A DNA stretch of 64,000 bases from Sinomonas atrocyanea (GTDB taxonomy: Bacteria > Actinomycetota > Actinomycetes > Actinomycetales > Micrococcaceae): contig NZ_CP014518.1 of assembly GCF_001577305.1 (NCBI RefSeq), forward strand, positions 3,844,001-3,908,000, read 5' to 3'. Of this stretch, positions 52,214-60,927 are shown piece by piece. The translations under genes and the position numbers were made by a program. Each line of letters begins with the position of its first letter. Within the stretch, counting starts at the first letter, position 1. The notes below the pieces were generated by a model. That model ran no database searches. It was not told the DNA's origin and saw only the letters and a list, made by a program, of their open reading frames with translations.

Positions 52214-53314
52214 GTGTTTCTGAAGACGTTCGGTTGGTCCTTCGGCGTGAGCGCTGTGGCGCTTGTCGTGGCCTTCCTCTACGGGGGGCCGCAGGCCCTC
52301 TTCCTCGCGCTCGTCCTCGGCATCCTCGAGGTGAGCCTGAGCTTCGACAACGCGGTGGTCAATGCCCGGATCCTCGAGCGCATGAACCCCTTCTGGCAGC
52401 GGATGTTCCTCACCGTCGGCGTCATCATCGCCGTGTTCGGCATGCGGGTGCTGTTCCCGCTGCTCATCGTCGGAGTCACGGCCAAGCTCAACCCGGTCGA
52501 GGCGGTCCAGCTCGCCCTCGCCAAGGGTCCGATCGACGAGCCGGGCACCTACGCCTACATCCTCCACCAGGCCCACCCGCAGATCGCGGCCTTCGGCGGC
52601 ATCTTCCTGCTCATGATCTTCCTCGACTTCATGTTCGAGGACCGCGAGCTCAAGTGGCTGCACTGGTTCGAGGCGCCGCTGGCGAAGATCGGCAGGATGA
52701 ACGGGGCCTCGCTCGTGGTGGGGCTCTTCGCCCTAGGCCTCATCGGCCAGCTCTCTGGCCCCGATCTGCAGGGCAGCGTCCTCATGGCCGGGATCTTCGG
52801 CATGGTGACCTACTTCCTCGTCCAGGGCCTCGGCGACCTCTTCGACACCGGCGAGGAGGAGGACGACGCCGAGGCGCCCGAGCCGGCGTCGGCGGCGAGG
52901 ACTCGTCCCACCACGGCGGTCCAGGTGGCCGGCAAGGCAGCGTTCATGCTCTTCCTCTACCTCGAGGTCATCGACGCGTCGTTCTCGTTCGACGGCGTCA
53001 TCGGCGCGTTCGCCATCACCTCGGACCCGATCATCATCGCCCTCGGCCTCGGCCTGATCGGTGCGATGTTCGTCCGCTCGCTCACGGTCTACCTCGTCCG
53101 CCAGGGCACCCTCGACGAATTCGAGTACCTCGACCACGGCGCCCACTGGGCCATCGGCGCCCTCGCCGTCATCCTCCTGATCACGATCCGGACCGAGGTC
53201 AGCGAGGTCATCACCGGCCTCATCGGCGTGGTCTTCATCGGGGCCGCCTTCCTGGGCTCCCTCCTGCGCAACCGGCGCAAGGCCCTCGAGCCCGAGCACG
53301 CCAGAACCGCCTGA
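52214..53314 (+). CDS. DUF475 / TerC-like integral membrane protein
   Basis: 366 residues with about 9 membrane helices. LEVSLSFDNAVVNARIL and EVIDASFSFDGVIGAFAI are the paired acidic, SFDN/SFDG motifs of the TerC/DUF475 family, thought to form a metal site in the membrane. An acidic cytoplasmic loop (DTGEEEDDAEAPEP) sits between the halves. Starts with a GTG; GAGGAG lies about 10 bp upstream. It leads the Ter operon. By family it exports or senses a metal ion or anchors the Ter complex; no direct proof here. Confidence 0.87.
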   Translation: MFLKTFGWSFGVSAVALVVAFLYGGPQALFLALVLGILEVSLSFDNAVVNARILERMNPFWQRMFLTVGVIIAVFGMRVLFPLLIVGVTAKLNPVEAVQLALAKGPIDEPGTYAYILHQAHPQIAAFGGIFLLMIFLDFMFEDRELKWLHWFEAPLAKIGRMNGASLVVGLFALGLIGQLSGPDLQGSVLMAGIFGMVTYFLVQGLGDLFDTGEEEDDAEAPEPASAARTRPTTAVQVAGKAAFMLFLYLEVIDASFSFDGVIGAFAITSDPIIIALGLGLIGAMFVRSLTVYLVRQGTLDEFEYLDHGAHWAIGALAVILLITIRTEVSEVITGLIGVVFIGAAFLGSLLRNRRKALEPEHARTA

Positions 53315-53356
53315 GACACCGACCGCACCCTGTAGAGACGACGTAAGGAGCACACC

Positions 53357-53956
53357 GTGGGACTGAGCTTGCAGAAGGGGCAGGGCCTCTCGCTGACCAA
53401 GAAGGACGGGTCCGGCATGACGCAGGTCCGGCTCGGGCTGGGATGGGACGCCGTGGAGCAGCCCCGCAAGGGACTGTTCGGGAGCCTCTTCGGCGGCGGC
53501 GCGGCCGAGATCGACCTCGACGCCTCGGCCATCCTCTACAACGCCGGCCGCCAGCCGCTCGACACGGTCTTCTTCAACCAGCTCACGAGCAAGGACGGCT
53601 CCATCCGCCACACCGGGGACAACCTCACCGGTGCCGGCGAGGGCGACGACGAGACCATCATGGTCAACCTGCCCACCGTCAACGCCGCGGTCGAGCACAT
53701 CGTCTTCGTCATCACCAGCTACTCCCAGCAGACCTTCAACGAAGTGCAGAACGCCTTCTGCCGGGTCGTGGACGACTCCGCCGCCGGCAGCCCCGAGGTG
53801 GCCCGCTACACCCTCACCGAGCAGGGGCCCACCACCGGCATGATCATGGCCAAGCTCTCCCGCGAGGGTGCAGGCTGGAAGTTCACGGCGATCGGGCAGC
53901 CGGCCAACGGCCGCACGGTGGGCGATCTCGTGGGCCCATCCGCCGCCGTCCTGTAG
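53357..53956 (+). CDS. TerD-family protein 1 (TerZ-like)
   Basis: 199 residues, GTG start after AAGGAGCACACC. LSLQKGQGLSLTKKDGSG opens the TerD fold and EIDLDASAILYNAG, then SIRHTGDNLTGAGEGDDETI (20 residues), carry the calcium-binding acidic residues. Compared with the next two proteins it has an insert (LFGSLFGGGAAE) before the first metal motif. TerD proteins bind calcium and protect against tellurite, phage and oxidative stress. 33 bp before the next terD. Confidence 0.9.
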   Translation: MGLSLQKGQGLSLTKKDGSGMTQVRLGLGWDAVEQPRKGLFGSLFGGGAAEIDLDASAILYNAGRQPLDTVFFNQLTSKDGSIRHTGDNLTGAGEGDDETIMVNLPTVNAAVEHIVFVITSYSQQTFNEVQNAFCRVVDDSAAGSPEVARYTLTEQGPTTGMIMAKLSREGAGWKFTAIGQPANGRTVGDLVGPSAAVL

Positions 53957-53989
53957 ACCACCGAACAACAGCACAGCACAAGGAGCACC

Positions 53990-54571
53990 GTGGCAAGCCT
54001 CACCCTCAGCAAGGGCAGCAACCTCTCCCTGACCAAGGCCGACCCCGGCCTCACCCGCGCCATGGTGGGGCTCGGCTGGGACCCGCGCACCACAGCCGGG
54101 GAGATGTTCGACCTCGACGCGAGCGCCCTGCTCGTCTCGGCGCGCGGCAAGGTCCGCAGCAACGACGACTTCATCTTCTACAACCAGCTCGAGGCCAAGG
54201 ACGGCTCGGTGGTCCACCAGGGCGACAACCGCACCGGCGAGGGCGAGGGCGACGACGAGCAGATCCTCATCGACCTGACCAAGGTGGCCGCCGACGTGGA
54301 CAAGGTGGTCATCGTCGTCTCGATCGACCAGGCCGAGGCGCGGCGCCAGAACTTCGGCATGGTCCGCGGCGCGTTCTGCCGGGTGGTCAACGACGTCACC
54401 GGGCAGGAGGTGGTCCGCTACGACCTCACCGAGGACGCCGCGAGCGAGACCTGCATGATCTTCGCCGAGATCTACCGGCACGGTGGCGAATGGAAGTTCC
54501 GCGCGGTCGGCCAGGGCTACGCGAGCGGGCTGGCCGGCCTGGCGACCGACTTCGGCGTCGTCCTCGACTGA
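53990..54571 (+). CDS. terD: TerD-family protein 2
   Basis: 193 residues, GTG start with AAGGAG. SLTLSKGSNLSLTKADPGLT, FDLDASALLVSARGKVRSND (20 residues) and DNRTGEGEGDDEQILIDL are the canonical calcium-site segments of TerD. It is nearly the same as the protein at 54606-55187 in length and motif, so the two arose by tandem duplication. Cytoplasmic, probably membrane-associated through TerC-like partners. Confidence 0.93.
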   Translation: MASLTLSKGSNLSLTKADPGLTRAMVGLGWDPRTTAGEMFDLDASALLVSARGKVRSNDDFIFYNQLEAKDGSVVHQGDNRTGEGEGDDEQILIDLTKVAADVDKVVIVVSIDQAEARRQNFGMVRGAFCRVVNDVTGQEVVRYDLTEDAASETCMIFAEIYRHGGEWKFRAVGQGYASGLAGLATDFGVVLD

Positions 54572-54605
54572 CACCGCAACCACGACGGAAGAAGGAGCAC
54601 TCCAC

Positions 54606-55187
54606 ATGGCGGGACTGACCCTGAGCAAGGGCGGCAACCTCTCCCTGACCAAGACCGACCCCGGCCTCACCAAGGCCATCGTGGGGCTCGGCTGGGATCC
54701 GCGCACGACGACGGGCGACGCCTTCGACCTCGACGCGTCGGCGCTGCTCGTCGGAGCCAACGGGAAGGTCCGCTCCGACGCGGACTTCATCTTCTACAAC
54801 CAGAAGCAGACCCCGGACGGGTCGGTGACCCATCTGGGCGACAACCGGACCGGCGAGGGCGAGGGCGACGACGAGCAGATCCAGGTCGAGCTGACCAAGG
54901 TGGCGGCCGACGTCGAGCGCATCGTCGTGGTGGTGAGCATCGACCAGGCCAAGAGCCGCCGGCAGAACTTCGGCATGGTCCGCTCGGCCTACTGCCGAAT
55001 CGTCAACGAGGGCACGAACGCCGAGGTGGTCCGCTACGACCTCTCCGAGGACGCCGCGAGCGAGACCTGCATGATCTTCGCCGAGCTCTACCGCAACGCC
55101 GGCGAATGGAAGTTCAAGGCTGTCGGCCAGGGCTACGCGAGCGGCCTCGCCGGCGTCGCCACCGACTTCGGCGTGAACCTCGGCTGA
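54606..55187 (+). CDS. terD: TerD-family protein 3
   Basis: 193 residues from the ATG at 54606 with an AAGGAG RBS. It repeats the preceding paralogue almost motif for motif: LTLSKGGNLSLTKTDPGLT, FDLDASALLVGANGKVRSDA (20 residues), DNRTGEGEGDDEQIQVEL and YASGLAGVATDFGVNLG. The calcium-binding acids are intact. The neighbour telA begins 37 bp further on. Confidence 0.93.
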   Translation: MAGLTLSKGGNLSLTKTDPGLTKAIVGLGWDPRTTTGDAFDLDASALLVGANGKVRSDADFIFYNQKQTPDGSVTHLGDNRTGEGEGDDEQIQVELTKVAADVERIVVVVSIDQAKSRRQNFGMVRSAYCRIVNEGTNAEVVRYDLSEDAASETCMIFAELYRNAGEWKFKAVGQGYASGLAGVATDFGVNLG

Positions 55188-55224
55188 CGCAGCCCTCCCA
55201 CCCACTGTCCCAAGGAGCACCGCG

Positions 55225-56427
55225 ATGTCCATCTCCCTGACCCCGCCGGACCCCACCGAGTCCGAGAACGCGCTCGTGCTGCAGGCGCCCGAGCCCGCCC
55301 CCGTCATCCAGGAGGAGCAGGCGCCGGGCATGGTCCCCGTCCCGGCCGAGCGCCAGAACGAGATCGCCACCCAGGCGAAGGCCTATGTGGCCGAGATCGC
55401 CGCGATGGACTCGCGCAGCCCGGAGTTCCAGCAGAAGGTCGAGGGCCTCAACCGGTTCGCCGGTCGGGAGATGGTCGCGTCCTCGGATGCCTCGAGCCGG
55501 ATGCTCGAGCGTTCGAGCACCTCCCTCGCGAGCGCCAAGAAGTCGAACAACAGCGCGCAGATGTACGTCGCGTCCACGCTCGGCGAGCTGCGCACCACGG
55601 TCGAGGACCTCACTCCGAACCAGGAGCTGAGCACCGGCCGGAAGATCCTCGGCTTCGTGCCGGGCGGGAACAGGCTCGCCCGGTACTTCCAGCGCTACGA
55701 GTCCGCCCAGACCCAGCTGGACAAGATCATCAAGTCGCTCATGGCCGGCCAGGACGCGCTCATGAAGGACAACGCCTCGCTCGCCCAGGAGAAGACGAAC
55801 CTCTGGGAGACGATGAAGCAGCTCTCCGAGTACGCGGTCTTCGCCCAGGAGCTGGACCGGGCCACGGTCGAGAAGATCGAGGAGGTCCGGCGCAGCGGGC
55901 AGGCCGAGCATGCGCAGCAGCTGGAGTCGGACGTGCTCTTCCCGGTGCGCCAGCGCCGGCAGGACATCCTCACCCAGCTCGCGGTCTCGGTGCAGGGCTA
56001 CCTCGCGATCGACATGATCCGGAAGAACAACACCGAGCTCATCAAGGGCGTGGACCGCGCCCGGACCACGACGATCAGCGCCCTCCGCACCGCCGTGATC
56101 GTGGCGCAGGCGCTCGCCAACCAGAAGCTCGTGCTCGACCAGATCGACGCGATCAACACCACGACCAACAACATGATCCTGCGCACCTCCGAGATGCTGA
56201 AGGACCAGACCGCCCGCATCCACCAGCAGGCCTCGTCCTCCGGCGTCTCGGTCCAGACGCTCGAGAAGGCGTTCGCGAACATCTACCAGACGATGGACGC
56301 GATCGACACCTTCCGCGCGCAGGCGGCCAAGAGCATGGAGAGCACCGTGCAGGCGCTCGAGACGGGCCTCGAGAAGTCGCGGCCGTACATCGAGCGCGTG
56401 CGCCGGCAGGAAGGCAACGCGGACTAG
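55225..56427 (+). CDS. telA: TelA-family toxic-anion resistance protein
   Basis: 400 residues, mainly helical. RFAGREMVASSDASSRMLER (20 residues), FVPGGNRLARYFQRYESAQT (20 residues) and the C-terminal TNNMILRTSEMLKDQTARIH (20 residues) fit the TelA/KlaA family, linked to tellurite and other toxic-anion or stress resistance. RBS AAGGAG at ideal distance. The stop overlaps, in the opposite direction, that of the next gene within a single CTAG. Probably co-transcribed with the TerD genes. Confidence 0.9.
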   Translation: MSISLTPPDPTESENALVLQAPEPAPVIQEEQAPGMVPVPAERQNEIATQAKAYVAEIAAMDSRSPEFQQKVEGLNRFAGREMVASSDASSRMLERSSTSLASAKKSNNSAQMYVASTLGELRTTVEDLTPNQELSTGRKILGFVPGGNRLARYFQRYESAQTQLDKIIKSLMAGQDALMKDNASLAQEKTNLWETMKQLSEYAVFAQELDRATVEKIEEVRRSGQAEHAQQLESDVLFPVRQRRQDILTQLAVSVQGYLAIDMIRKNNTELIKGVDRARTTTISALRTAVIVAQALANQKLVLDQIDAINTTTNNMILRTSEMLKDQTARIHQQASSSGVSVQTLEKAFANIYQTMDAIDTFRAQAAKSMESTVQALETGLEKSRPYIERVRRQEGNAD

Positions 56428-57634
56428 ACCTGGTCGTCGGCCTCGTCGTCGAAGCCGTCGTCGAATTCCTCCTCGCCCGCGGCCTCCTCCTCGTAGTCCA
56501 CGACCGCGTCGTAGACCGCGTCGAGGGCCGCCACCGGGACATTGACCATGCCGTCCGAGGTGTCGAGGAGGCCAAGGGACTCGAGCTCGCGGATCTCGCG
56601 CATCAGGGCCTCGGAGAGGCTCTGCAGCTGCTGGGCGGCGCCGGGGCCCAGCTCCTCCTCGTCCTCCTCGGCCTCGCCGTCCTCGGCGAGTCCGGCGCCG
56701 AGGGAGGCCACGTCCTCGAGGGGAACGGCTGCTGGTGGACGGCGGCGGTGAGGATCGTGGTGAGCACGGCGGCGGTCTCGCCGTCGGGGGTCCCGGGCTC
56801 GCCGTCCGTGCACGCGGCGACCACGATCTCGGTGCCGAGGAACTGGGCCTCGAGCCGCCCGAGGCCGTCGCCGCCGCCCAGGTCCGCGGCGCCCTCGCCG
56901 GGGCGCGCCACGCCGCCGGCGGTGTCGATGAGCTCGGCGTTGACCATGGCCTCCCAGAGCCTGGCGGCGCGCTCCTCGGAGCCGACCAGCTCGGCGGCGG
57001 ACGCCAGCGCCTCCGCCGGGAGGGTGGCATCCTCGGTGACCTCGCGCTCCGTGCCGAGCCACTCGAGCAGGGCCCGGGCGTGCCGCACGAACGGCGCCCC
57101 GGAGGCGAAGGCGGCGGCCTCCTCCTCGCTGGCCTGGGGCAGGGCCGCCCGGGGTCCCTCGTCGACGATCCCGCCGAGCGCCTCGGCCTGCGCGTCGAGC
57201 ACCTCGGCGACGGCCTCGAGCTCCTCGGCCGTGCCCTCCCAGCGTGCGGACTCCTCGAGGAAGGTGAGCCAGTCGATCAGGGTGCCGATGACGTACCGCT
57301 GGTCGTCGACCGACTGGTCCTCGTTCTCCGCCGCGGCCGCGACGTCCTCGAGGAACGGCGGGAGGAAGCCGGCCACATGGTCGGGGTCGAGCCGGAGGGA
57401 GGGCGTGCCCTTGGCGAGGCTCGAGACGATCGTGAGGAACATCTTCACGACGGTGAGCTGGCCGGCCGCGAAGCCCGCGAGGTCGGCCTCCTCCCGCGAG
57501 GCCCACGCGACGTACTCGGGGGTGAGGCGGTCGATCATGAGGTCGATGCTGCGGCGCCGGCGCTCGTAGTCGCTCCTCGAGGTCGTGGTGCGCGGGCGGG
57601 TGTTCTTCGGCTTGCGCGTGCGGCTCTTCGGCAT
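56424..57634 (-). pseudogene. Unknown protein inside the Ter cluster, split by a one-base frameshift
   Basis: If repaired, about 404 residues: a basic, Thr/Arg-rich N-terminus (MPKSRTRKPKNTRPRTTTSR, 20 residues), a helical body with WASREEADLAGFAAGQLTVV (20 residues), and an acidic C-terminus (EEEAAGEEEFDDGFDDEADD, 20 residues). I do not recognise a family. The frame starting at the ATG 57634 runs to TAAVHQQP near 56727, after which the sensible protein (VPLEDVASLGAGLAED) continues in another frame to 56424. One extra base (a second G/C in the CCGTT word on the minus strand) repairs it. It is the only minus-strand gene within the Ter cluster, convergent with telA. Confidence 0.65.
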
Positions 57635-57712
57635 GAGAAGAGCGTACGCTGCCCGCGCACGACGGCGGGTCCCCGGCCACCGATCCCCGAGCCTGATCAC
57701 AGCCCGAGCCGC

Positions 57713-57724
57713 TAAGGTGAATCC
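57713..57724 (+). promoter_or_regulatory. Leaderless promoter within the Ter cluster
   Basis: TAAGGT (57713-57718) lies 6 bp before the ATG at 57725 with no RBS. It would start a second plus-strand transcript (57725 onward) behind the minus-strand gene. Confidence 0.55.
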
Positions 57725-58258
57725 ATGGTCGGGAAGTTCTTCGGATCGCTGTTCGGTGGGGCCGGGCGCGAGCCCGAGCATGGCCTCGACGAGCAGCTGC
57801 CCCTCACCCAGGCCCAGGAGCTCGAGCAGACGCGCGAGGCCCTCGGGGCGCTGCGCAGCGCGATCCGCCGCGCGGGCGCCGTGCTGCCCACCCTCGCGTC
57901 CTCCCGGGTCCGGCAGACCGATGATCTCCTGGCCGGGCTCATCGACTACATCGCCGAGCACGGCGCCTCCACCGAGCAGCGGGTCCTGCTCAACGCGATC
58001 GTCACCGACTACCTGCCCACGTCGCTGCGGGTGTACCGCGCCCTGCCGCCGTCGACGCACACGGACTCGAGCCCCGAGTCGGAGAAGCTGCTCGAGCAGC
58101 TCGACATCCTGCACTCCACCGCCCTGGATCTGGACAACCAGGTCCGCACCGGAGCCCTCGCCGAGCTGAGCGTCCACGGGCGCTTCCTGCAGGACAAGTT
58201 CGACGTCGGGGGCATCCGCCTCACCGCTCCGCAACCCCGAGAAGGAGACGCACTCTGA
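57725..58258 (+). CDS. Unknown protein of the Ter cluster
   Basis: 177 residues. The opening MVGKFFGSLFGGAGREPEHG (20 residues) resembles a glycine-rich amphipathic membrane-contact peptide and recalls the LFGSLFGGGAAE insert in TerD protein 1. The rest is helical (LTQAQELEQTREALGALRSA, 20 residues; LHSTALDLDNQVRTGALAEL, 20 residues). No enzyme motif. Its stop overlaps the next ATG (TGATG), so it is made together with the degenerate TerD. Possibly an adaptor or scaffold; function unknown. Confidence 0.8.
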   Translation: MVGKFFGSLFGGAGREPEHGLDEQLPLTQAQELEQTREALGALRSAIRRAGAVLPTLASSRVRQTDDLLAGLIDYIAEHGASTEQRVLLNAIVTDYLPTSLRVYRALPPSTHTDSSPESEKLLEQLDILHSTALDLDNQVRTGALAELSVHGRFLQDKFDVGGIRLTAPQPREGDAL

Positions 58259-58833
58259 TGGCCACGATGGTCGCAGGCAGCAATGCCGCGCTGACGGCGG
58301 AGAACCCCGGGCTCGGCGGGGTGATGGTGGCGATGGGCTGGCAGATCGTGCCCAGCAACGGCCCGCAGTCCGAGCTCACGTCGCTCGCGATCGTCTGCGG
58401 CGAGGACGGGCGTGCCCTCTCCCCCGAGCACCTCGTCTTCTTCAACCAGCTCACGACGGCGGGCGGCGGCGTCCGCTTCACCGGCGGCGAGGAGGGGGCC
58501 CCCGGGGCGACGCACGACCAGGAGCAGATCGACGTCGAGTTCGGCCTCATCCCGGCCGAGGTCGCCAAGATCGCGTTCCTGGCCTACGTGGACCCCGAGG
58601 TGCGCGGCCCCGGGACCTTCGGCGCCGTGCGCAGTGCCTACATCCGGCTCGCCCGGCCCGACGGCTCGGAGCTCCTGCGCTTCGACGTCCCGGAGCTGCA
58701 CGGGGACCGGATCAAGGCCATGATGTTCGGCGAGCTCTACCGGCACCGCGACGACTGGAAGTTCCGGGCCCTCGGCCAGGGCTACGAGAACGGCCTCGCC
58801 GGCGTCTCGCGCGACTTCGGGCTCGACCTCTGA
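58258..58833 (+). CDS. Divergent TerD-like protein
   Basis: 191 residues. The TerD frame is recognisable (ALTAENPGLGGVMVAMGWQI, 20 residues; IKAMMFGELYRHRDDWKFRA, 20 residues; GQGYENGLAGVSRDFGLDL), but the metal motif is lost: the usual DLDAS is replaced by ELTSLAIVCGEDG and GDNRTGEGEGDDE by GGEEGAPGATHDQEQ. It probably does not bind calcium like the other three and may serve as a structural partner. Overlaps both neighbours by one base. Confidence 0.85.
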   Translation: MATMVAGSNAALTAENPGLGGVMVAMGWQIVPSNGPQSELTSLAIVCGEDGRALSPEHLVFFNQLTTAGGGVRFTGGEEGAPGATHDQEQIDVEFGLIPAEVAKIAFLAYVDPEVRGPGTFGAVRSAYIRLARPDGSELLRFDVPELHGDRIKAMMFGELYRHRDDWKFRALGQGYENGLAGVSRDFGLDL

Positions 58834-59648
58834 TGAAGGGCCTGGCGGGCTCGGACGTGCCGTTCATGACCCGGCGGGTCAAGGCGCCGGTCCCGGCGCC
58901 TGCGCCGTCACCGGCTGAGCGGCCGGCGCCCGCGCGCCGGGACCCCCTCGACCTCGGGGAGCCCACGGTCCCGGCGCCGCCGCCCGGCCGCGCGCCCTCC
59001 ACCGGCCTCGACCTCGCCCCGGCGGCCGGGCGCGCAGCTGCCGAGCGCCCAGTACCCGGGCTGGCAGTATCCGGGCGCGCGGTATCCGGGCTCCCGGCAG
59101 GTGCGCACGGCCCGAGCCCGGCCCCCGCCACGCCCGAGTCGCGACTGTACCCGGCCCCCGCGTTCGGCAGGCTCCACCAGCTCGCGGAGGGCAACGCCGT
59201 CGTGCGCCTGAATCCCCGGCAGTCCGGGATCGGGTCCCTCTTCGTCACGGGCGCGCGCGGCACGGCGTGGGAGGGCGAGGACCGCACCACCGGGGCGCAG
59301 AGCGTGCACCGGGAGCAGATCGGCACCCCCATCCCGACCCCCGGGAACCGGCCGCTGGTCGGCTTCGTTAATCGGGACGCCGTCGTGGTGCTGCGCCATG
59401 TGCGCAGGCTCCGCCGGGCCCTGTTCATCGGGGCCGGGGGAACCATGACGGTCCAGACCTTCGACGGCTCGGCCATCGCGGTCCAGGGCACCCTGGGCCC
59501 GGGCCAGCGCACGGTCCTGACCGCGACCCGGATCGGCGCGCTCCTCGAGCTGCGCGCCGAATCGGTCCCCGAGGACTGGGACGACGGGGAGATCTGGCGC
59601 GAGTTCGCGTTCACGATGACCGTGGGACTGGGAGGCCTGCGGCGCTAG
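58833..59648 (+). CDS. Unknown protein of the Ter cluster with proline-rich N-terminus
   Basis: 271 residues. Residues 1-105 are Pro/Ala-rich and probably disordered; from LYPAPAFGRLHQLAEGNAVV (20 residues) a beta-rich domain follows with ATRIGALLELRAESVPEDWD (20 residues), perhaps a TerD-like or TerA-like sandwich, but I cannot assign it. In the disordered part (59035-59090) the other plus-strand frame reads QYPGWQYPGARYPG, a typical YPG repeat, so this stretch may have been shifted in frame. A 100-bp gap to the next gene holds no feature I recognise. Confidence 0.75.
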   Translation: MKGLAGSDVPFMTRRVKAPVPAPAPSPAERPAPARRDPLDLGEPTVPAPPPGRAPSTGLDLAPAAGRAAAERPVPGLAVSGRAVSGLPAGAHGPSPAPATPESRLYPAPAFGRLHQLAEGNAVVRLNPRQSGIGSLFVTGARGTAWEGEDRTTGAQSVHREQIGTPIPTPGNRPLVGFVNRDAVVVLRHVRRLRRALFIGAGGTMTVQTFDGSAIAVQGTLGPGQRTVLTATRIGALLELRAESVPEDWDDGEIWREFAFTMTVGLGGLRR

Positions 59649-59748
59649 CCAGGCCCGGCCGCGCACCCGGCCGGCCCGACCACCGGCCCCGCCGCGCCCG
59701 GGGACGGACACGCACCGCTCTTGCACGCACCGACACCTGGGGGACCCC

Positions 59749-60927
59749 GTGCTGCACTACTCGTACCTCACCGCGAGCACCCGCGAGCGGCTCTTCGCCC
59801 GCCGGCCCCGCGAGCTCGGCCCCGACAGCGGCGCGGAGGCCCTCGCCGTCGGCCTCGGCGCCACGCTCTACACGCCCGGCACCCGGCCGGGCCTCGCCGA
59901 GGGAATCCTGCGCCGCGCCCGCTCCGGCTGCACGAGCACCGTGCTGTGCCTCGAGGACGCCGTTCCCGACTCGGCCGTGGAGAGCGCCGAGGACAACGTG
60001 GCCGGGGCCCTGGCCGAGCTCGCCGGACTCGACGCGCCGGCCCGGGCGCGGACGCTGCCGCTGCTGTTCGTGCGGCCCCGCTCCCCCGAACAGCTGCTCG
60101 CCCTCGGCCGGCGGCTCGGGGACGCGGCGGGCGTCCTCACGGGCTTCGTGCTGCCCAAGTTCGAGAACGCCTCGGGCCGCGCGGAGCGTTTCCTCGAAGC
60201 CCTCGAGCAGCTCAACGCCGAGCTCTCGCTGCAGGCGCCCCTGCGGGCCATGCCCATCATCGAGCATCCCGTGACCACGCACCGCGAGAGCCGGCCGGAG
60301 GCCCTGATCGCGGTCCGCGACCTGCTCGAGGCCCACCGCGAGCTCATCCTGTCGGTGCGGATCGGGGCGACGGACATCGCCTCCGCCTACGGGCTGCGCC
60401 GCTCGCGCGACCTGACCATCTACCACGTGGCCGTGGTCGCGGAGGTGATCGCCGACGTCGTGGGCATCCTCGGCCGGGCCGACGGCGGGTGGGTCATCTC
60501 GGGCCCCGTCTGGGAGCACTACACCAACACCGAGCGGATCCTGCGGCCCCTCCTGCGCGCGACCCCCTTCGACGCGGCCAACTCGGGCGTGCTGCGCGAG
60601 CAGCTGCTCGGCGCGAACCTCGACGGGCTCCTGCGGGAGATCGAGCTCGACCTCGCCAACGGCCTGCTCGGCAAGACCGTGATCCACCCCTCCCACGTCC
60701 CGCTCGTGCACGCGCTCCACGTCGTGGCGCACGACGAGTACCTCGATGCCGTGGACATCATGGCCGCCGAGGGCGGCGGGGCGGTGGCGTCCCGCTCGGG
60801 CGTGCGGATGAACGAGGCCAAGCCCCACCGGGCCTGGGCGCGCCGCACCCTCCTGCGCGCCGACGCGTTCGGCGTCGCCCGCCCGGACGTGACCTTCGTG
60901 GACCTGCTGGAAGCGAGCATGAAATGA
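59749..60927 (+). CDS. HpcH/HpaI-like C-C bond lyase of the Ter biosynthetic module
   Basis: 392 residues, GTG start. TIM-barrel aldolase/citrate-lyase features: CLEDAVPDSAVESAEDNVAG (20 residues, acidic metal ligand), LPLLFVRPRSPEQLLAL, GFVLPKFENASG and GKTVIHPSHVPLVHALH. It is the lyase found in Ter-linked biosynthetic operons with phosphoribosyltransferases and a HAD, proposed by Anantharaman, Iyer and Aravind to make a nucleoside-like metabolite. Overlaps the next gene by 4 bp. Confidence 0.83.
   Translation: MLHYSYLTASTRERLFARRPRELGPDSGAEALAVGLGATLYTPGTRPGLAEGILRRARSGCTSTVLCLEDAVPDSAVESAEDNVAGALAELAGLDAPARARTLPLLFVRPRSPEQLLALGRRLGDAAGVLTGFVLPKFENASGRAERFLEALEQLNAELSLQAPLRAMPIIEHPVTTHRESRPEALIAVRDLLEAHRELILSVRIGATDIASAYGLRRSRDLTIYHVAVVAEVIADVVGILGRADGGWVISGPVWEHYTNTERILRPLLRATPFDAANSGVLREQLLGANLDGLLREIELDLANGLLGKTVIHPSHVPLVHALHVVAHDEYLDAVDIMAAEGGGAVASRSGVRMNEAKPHRAWARRTLLRADAFGVARPDVTFVDLLEASMK

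Noticed and set aside
56424..57634. Candidate for the missing JetD
   Set aside because: No Toprim-like or DUF3322-type motif; the protein is small, basic at the N-terminus and acidic at the C-terminus, and lies inside the Ter operon.
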